Shown in pieces: positions 61,929 through 64,000 of a stretch of 64,000 nt of DNA (position 1 is its first letter; the number at the start of each line of letters is the position of its first letter). The position numbers and the translations under genes are program-made. The DNA comes from JAMXLO01 sp963726125 (GTDB lineage: Bacteria; Pseudomonadota; Alphaproteobacteria; Acetobacterales; Acetobacteraceae), in NCBI GenBank assembly GCA_963726125.1, contig CAVSBG010000002.1, forward strand, positions 620,001-684,000, in the 5' to 3' direction. The notes beneath the pieces are model-generated. The model had not been told where the DNA came from. It saw nothing but the letters and a program-made list of their open reading frames with translations, and did no database searches.

Positions 61929-62747
61929 ACGAGATGAAGCGCCGTCCTGAGCGACGGTCTGGAAGTGCATTTCGATCGGTTCTGGGCGCGTGACCCCGAG
62001 AGGGGGACGCACGCGAATTCTGGAGTGCAACAATAGCATCGCGAGCCTTCGCCGAGTATCGGCTTGCCGCGCACGGTTGAGCAACAATGGCCATTGTCCG
62101 ACTCCAACCGACACGTCAAGGCTAACGCCGCTGCCAATCGTAGGTACCGCCTGGCAGACTGGTAGTACTGCAACCCGGACTGATACTGGTAGGTACTGCC
62201 GTGGTTTTCCATCGGCATCCAGGGTTCGAGACAGCGTTCGGCGGACACTTCCGTTGCAGTCCGGTACTCCGATGTACGGTGCCGGATCGACCGGCTTTCC
62301 GGCCAGGTCCATCTCGAAATATAGATGCGCACCGGAGGTGACGCCTGTGATGCCCACAGCGCCAAGCTGTTCGCCAGCTGCAATGTTGCGCTTGCCCTCG
62401 GCGAAGGCTGGGGTGACCATGCTGAAGTGACTGTAAATGCCGACGAAGCCGTCGTGTTGAACCAGCATTTCGAGACCACCTGGCCCCTTGTTCTGGAGAC
62501 GGATCACCGTGCCGGGTGCGGTTGCCATGACCGGTGCGCCCACTGGTGCCGGCAGATCGATACCATAATGGTAGGTGCCGGCCTCCGGTTGGTTGGGTAG
62601 CACACGCGGGCCGAAAGGCGACGAGATGCAGGCCGGGCTGACTGGCGGCAGCAGGTTTCCCACGCGTCGCGGCTCCGCAGACACGTTGCCTGCCAACACT
62701 GAACTGGCGACGGCGGCCGCGGCGATCATCATGAATGTGGATGTCAT
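61791..62747 (-). CDS. M23-family metallopeptidase (LytM-type), C-terminus uncertain
   Basis: From ATG 62747 the protein has a signal peptide (MMIAAAAVASSVLAGNVSA) and an M23 domain: SSPFGPRVLP, YHYGIDLPAPVGAPVMATAPGTV (zinc His/Asp) and SGAHLYFEMDLAGKPVDP (second zinc His). It should cleave peptidoglycan cross-links or act as a LytM regulator. After ADGKPRQYLPVSVR (about 62200) the open frame runs on for 130 residues of low-complexity, non-homologous sequence and overlaps the convergent gene. Another frame stops earlier after GGTYDWQRR at about 62125, so a frame error near 62150-62200 is possible. The domain assignment is firm. Confidence 0.78.
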   Translation of the reverse strand: MTSTFMMIAAAAVASSVLAGNVSAEPRRVGNLLPPVSPACISSPFGPRVLPNQPEAGTYHYGIDLPAPVGAPVMATAPGTVIRLQNKGPGGLEMLVQHDGFVGIYSHFSMVTPAFAEGKRNIAAGEQLGAVGITGVTSGAHLYFEMDLAGKPVDPAPYIGVPDCNGSVRRTLSRTLDADGKPRQYLPVSVRVAVLPVCQAVPTIGSGVSLDVSVGVGQWPLLLNRARQADTRRRLAMLLLHSRIRVRPPLGVTRPEPIEMHFQTVAQDGASSRSQWRGNQRCDVNVASQEHDKDGCQNGTYRKRVANKAVPLASDREG

Positions 62748-62852
62748 TGCGGCGAGGGTACCACAAATGGACCGATTGCGGCACTGCAAACGCGCTGGAC
62801 TCGGACGAATATTCAGGCTGGCATTGACCCCGCGCAATCGAGGAGACCGCCA

Positions 62853-63236
62853 ATGCAACGCCGCGACATCAATGCTGCCGACGCGCCACCACCGGCAGGC
62901 CAATATACCCAAGCCGTTGAGGTGACCGGTGCCAGCCGAATGCTCTACCTCAGCGGTCAGGTCGGCGTCGCTGCCGACGGCAGCATCCCGGCAGACGCCG
63001 AGACGCAATCCGCCTTGGCTTGGCGCAATCTGCAGGCACAACTGCGCGCTGCTGGGATGGAGATCGAGAATTTGGTGAAGATCACCACGATCGTGTGCAA
63101 CCCAGCCGATATTGCCTCGGTGCGAGCGGGGCGCGCAGCAGTGTTAGGCGGTCATCAGCCGGCGAGCACGCTCATCATCGGCGGCCTCGCCAACCCGGCC
63201 TGGAAGGTTGAGGTTGAGGGCGTTGCAGCCGCCTGA
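62853..63236 (+). CDS. RidA/YjgF family protein
   Basis: A 127-residue enamine/imine deaminase-like protein. MLYLSGQVGVAADGSIPADAETQSALAWRNLQAQLRAAGM and VKITTIVCN are family blocks, ending KVEVEGVAAA with the conserved Glu. The usual Arg in the V.V.R segment is not clear. RidA proteins remove reactive 2-aminoacrylate. RBS is CGAGGAGACC before ATG 62853. Divergent from the M23 gene. Confidence 0.88.
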   Translation: MQRRDINAADAPPPAGQYTQAVEVTGASRMLYLSGQVGVAADGSIPADAETQSALAWRNLQAQLRAAGMEIENLVKITTIVCNPADIASVRAGRAAVLGGHQPASTLIIGGLANPAWKVEVEGVAAA

Positions 63237-63377
63237 CGGGGGCCAGATGCCGGCAAAGACGTGGATGCCGACCTTCGTCAGCATAACGCGGTGGGTTGGA
63301 CCGCCATCCGATGACGGTGGGCGCTAGTGGTCAAAACCCGACGGACGAGTGCATTGGCGCGTAGGCAAGGAGGCAAG

Positions 63378-63893
63378 TTATCTCAACCGCAAATCACGCA
63401 AATCACGCAAATCTTCCGTCTCCGTGGGCGTCGCCTGGTGCCATTCGCGTGGTTTGCGTGATTTGCGGTTGAAAATGCTTGCTTTGTGATACGCGTTTCC
63501 AGCCCTCGCTCGGGGAGCGTTTCCGGGCACCGAGCGATCGATTTTATCCACTAGCTGTCCGGTGCGCGTACGAAACAGATGATTTCCTGCTTGTGGGGTC
63601 CAGCAGGCGACCGCGCGACCGGTGGGGTTGTCGGCGCGGTTCAGGATATGGTCATCAGGCACGGGGCGCCATTCGCCCTCGATCAGCGCCTCGTAGCGGC
63701 CATTGTTCAACCGCGAGTTGACTGTCCGGCAATCGGCGACCGAGCAGCAGAGCGCGTTGGTCCATGGCTGGCGCAAGCCGTTGAACCACGGCGCGAGCGC
63801 GGGGTCGGCATCCGGCGGTGGCGCGGCGTCGGCGTGACCGGCGAGGCAGGTCAGTCCAATCAGGCCAGCGATGACCGTGTGCGGCGTCGGCAT
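63378..63893 (-). CDS. Small exported protein of unknown function, 3' end inside a repeat
   Basis: A 171-residue protein from ATG 63893 (MPTPHTVIAGLIGLTCLAGHADA signal peptide). The mature part shows FNGLRQPWTNALCCSVADCRTV, GEWRPVPDDHILNRADNPTGRAVACWTP and a short conserved domain with CC...C and PVP.D..L. The last 35 residues (FNRKSRKPREWHQ... and DLRDLRDL) are encoded by the inverted repeat at 63382-63472, so the native stop was probably lost and the frame extended. Confidence 0.68.
   Translation of the reverse strand: MPTPHTVIAGLIGLTCLAGHADAAPPPDADPALAPWFNGLRQPWTNALCCSVADCRTVNSRLNNGRYEALIEGEWRPVPDDHILNRADNPTGRAVACWTPQAGNHLFRTRTGQLVDKIDRSVPGNAPRARAGNAYHKASIFNRKSRKPREWHQATPTETEDLRDLRDLRLR
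63382..63472. repeat. Inverted repeat with CGCAAAT units at the end of a gene
   Basis: Left arm TCAACCGCAAATCACGCAAA (63382) repeats AATCACGCAA; right arm TTTGCGTGATTTGCGGTTGA ends at 63472. The loop is about 31 bp. It resembles the elements at 26719, 42775 and 46731. The minus-strand gene runs through it. Confidence 0.85.
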
Positions 63894-64000
63894 TCGCGAT
63901 CCCTCCAATGCCGGTTGGCGACGATCCTAGCAGCAAGCGGCCGCGCGGTGTGTGGGGTACGAACGAAGGGACGGCGGTTGTATCCTCGTTCCAGTAGCGT
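63894..64000. other. Window end, no gene seen
   Basis: Upstream sequence of the exported-protein gene. No further feature recognised. Confidence 0.4.

Overview
The window reads as chromosomal DNA of a GC-rich alphaproteobacterium, most likely a member of the Acetobacteraceae (Rhodospirillales). The reasons are the gene order of the F1 ATP synthase operon, the pssA-psd pair with a short (archaeal-type) decarboxylase, several lineage-restricted small hypothetical proteins, and heavy use of G/C-ending codons. No rRNA, CRISPR array, prophage or intact transposase was found. There is one tRNA gene, tRNA-Gly(CCC).

Layout. 1-1.6 kb (minus): gluQRS, queD-like and queE, a queuosine tRNA-modification cluster. 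1.6-6 kb (plus): a carboxylesterase, a TauD-type dioxygenase, an HNH endonuclease, an orphan sugar-type ABC binding protein and a frameshifted DHFR-like gene. 6-10 kb: tRNA-Gly, hldE, a metallophosphatase and an ABC exporter; hldE, the metallophosphatase and the exporter ATPase are all frame-broken. 10-15.4 kb: an assimilatory sulfite-reduction operon (siroheme dehydrogenase, uroporphyrinogen methyltransferase, cysJ, cysI), preceded by a possible 14-residue leader ORF. 15.4-21.2 kb: catabolic enzymes (enoyl-CoA hydratase, enolase-superfamily dehydratase, a large alpha/beta hydrolase, CoA-transferase A/B). 21.3-25.4 kb: an MFS stub, pssA, psd, cytochrome b561 and a ferritin-like protein. 25.4-28.2 kb: gene debris (Uma2, VapBC, an antitoxin tail) and a hypothetical gene with a near-leaderless promoter. 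28.2-33.3 kb (minus): atpHAGDC. 33.4-38.7 kb: HEAT-repeat protein, sugar transferase, Ada-AlkA, Ogt and small hypotheticals. A small RNA candidate resembling the alpha-r8/MmgR family lies near 38.2 kb.

39.7-46.5 kb is a c-di-GMP signalling island. A minus-strand GGDEF-EAL protein with an altered EAL metal site faces a plus-strand operon in which a TRAP-type periplasmic binding protein overlaps a HAMP-GGDEF-EAL membrane protein. That operon is bracketed by two copies of a roughly 400-bp direct repeat. 47-51.7 kb: priA (frameshifted), transaldolase, DUF484 and xerC. 51.7-64 kb: cupin, methyltransferase, 1-Cys peroxiredoxin divergent from a large winged-helix/pseudo-cyclase/ATPase/TPR regulator, a lipoprotein, a recombinant junction of gene fragments, a DKGH-type nuclease followed by a membrane protein, an M23 peptidase, RidA and a small exported protein.

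Two dispersed repeat families stand out. One is a GC-rich palindrome of about 40 bp (at least seven loci, one apparently inside the priA reading frame). The other is a set of larger inverted repeats whose arms are built from 7-10 nt units (ACGCAAA, CACAGAG, CACCGAG, CACGGAG). At one locus such units lie directly upstream of a truncated GxxExxY (PDDEXK_3) gene. Single-nucleotide frame breaks in at least seven otherwise well-conserved genes, including priA and hldE, suggest either residual sequencing errors or real decay; the sequence alone cannot decide.
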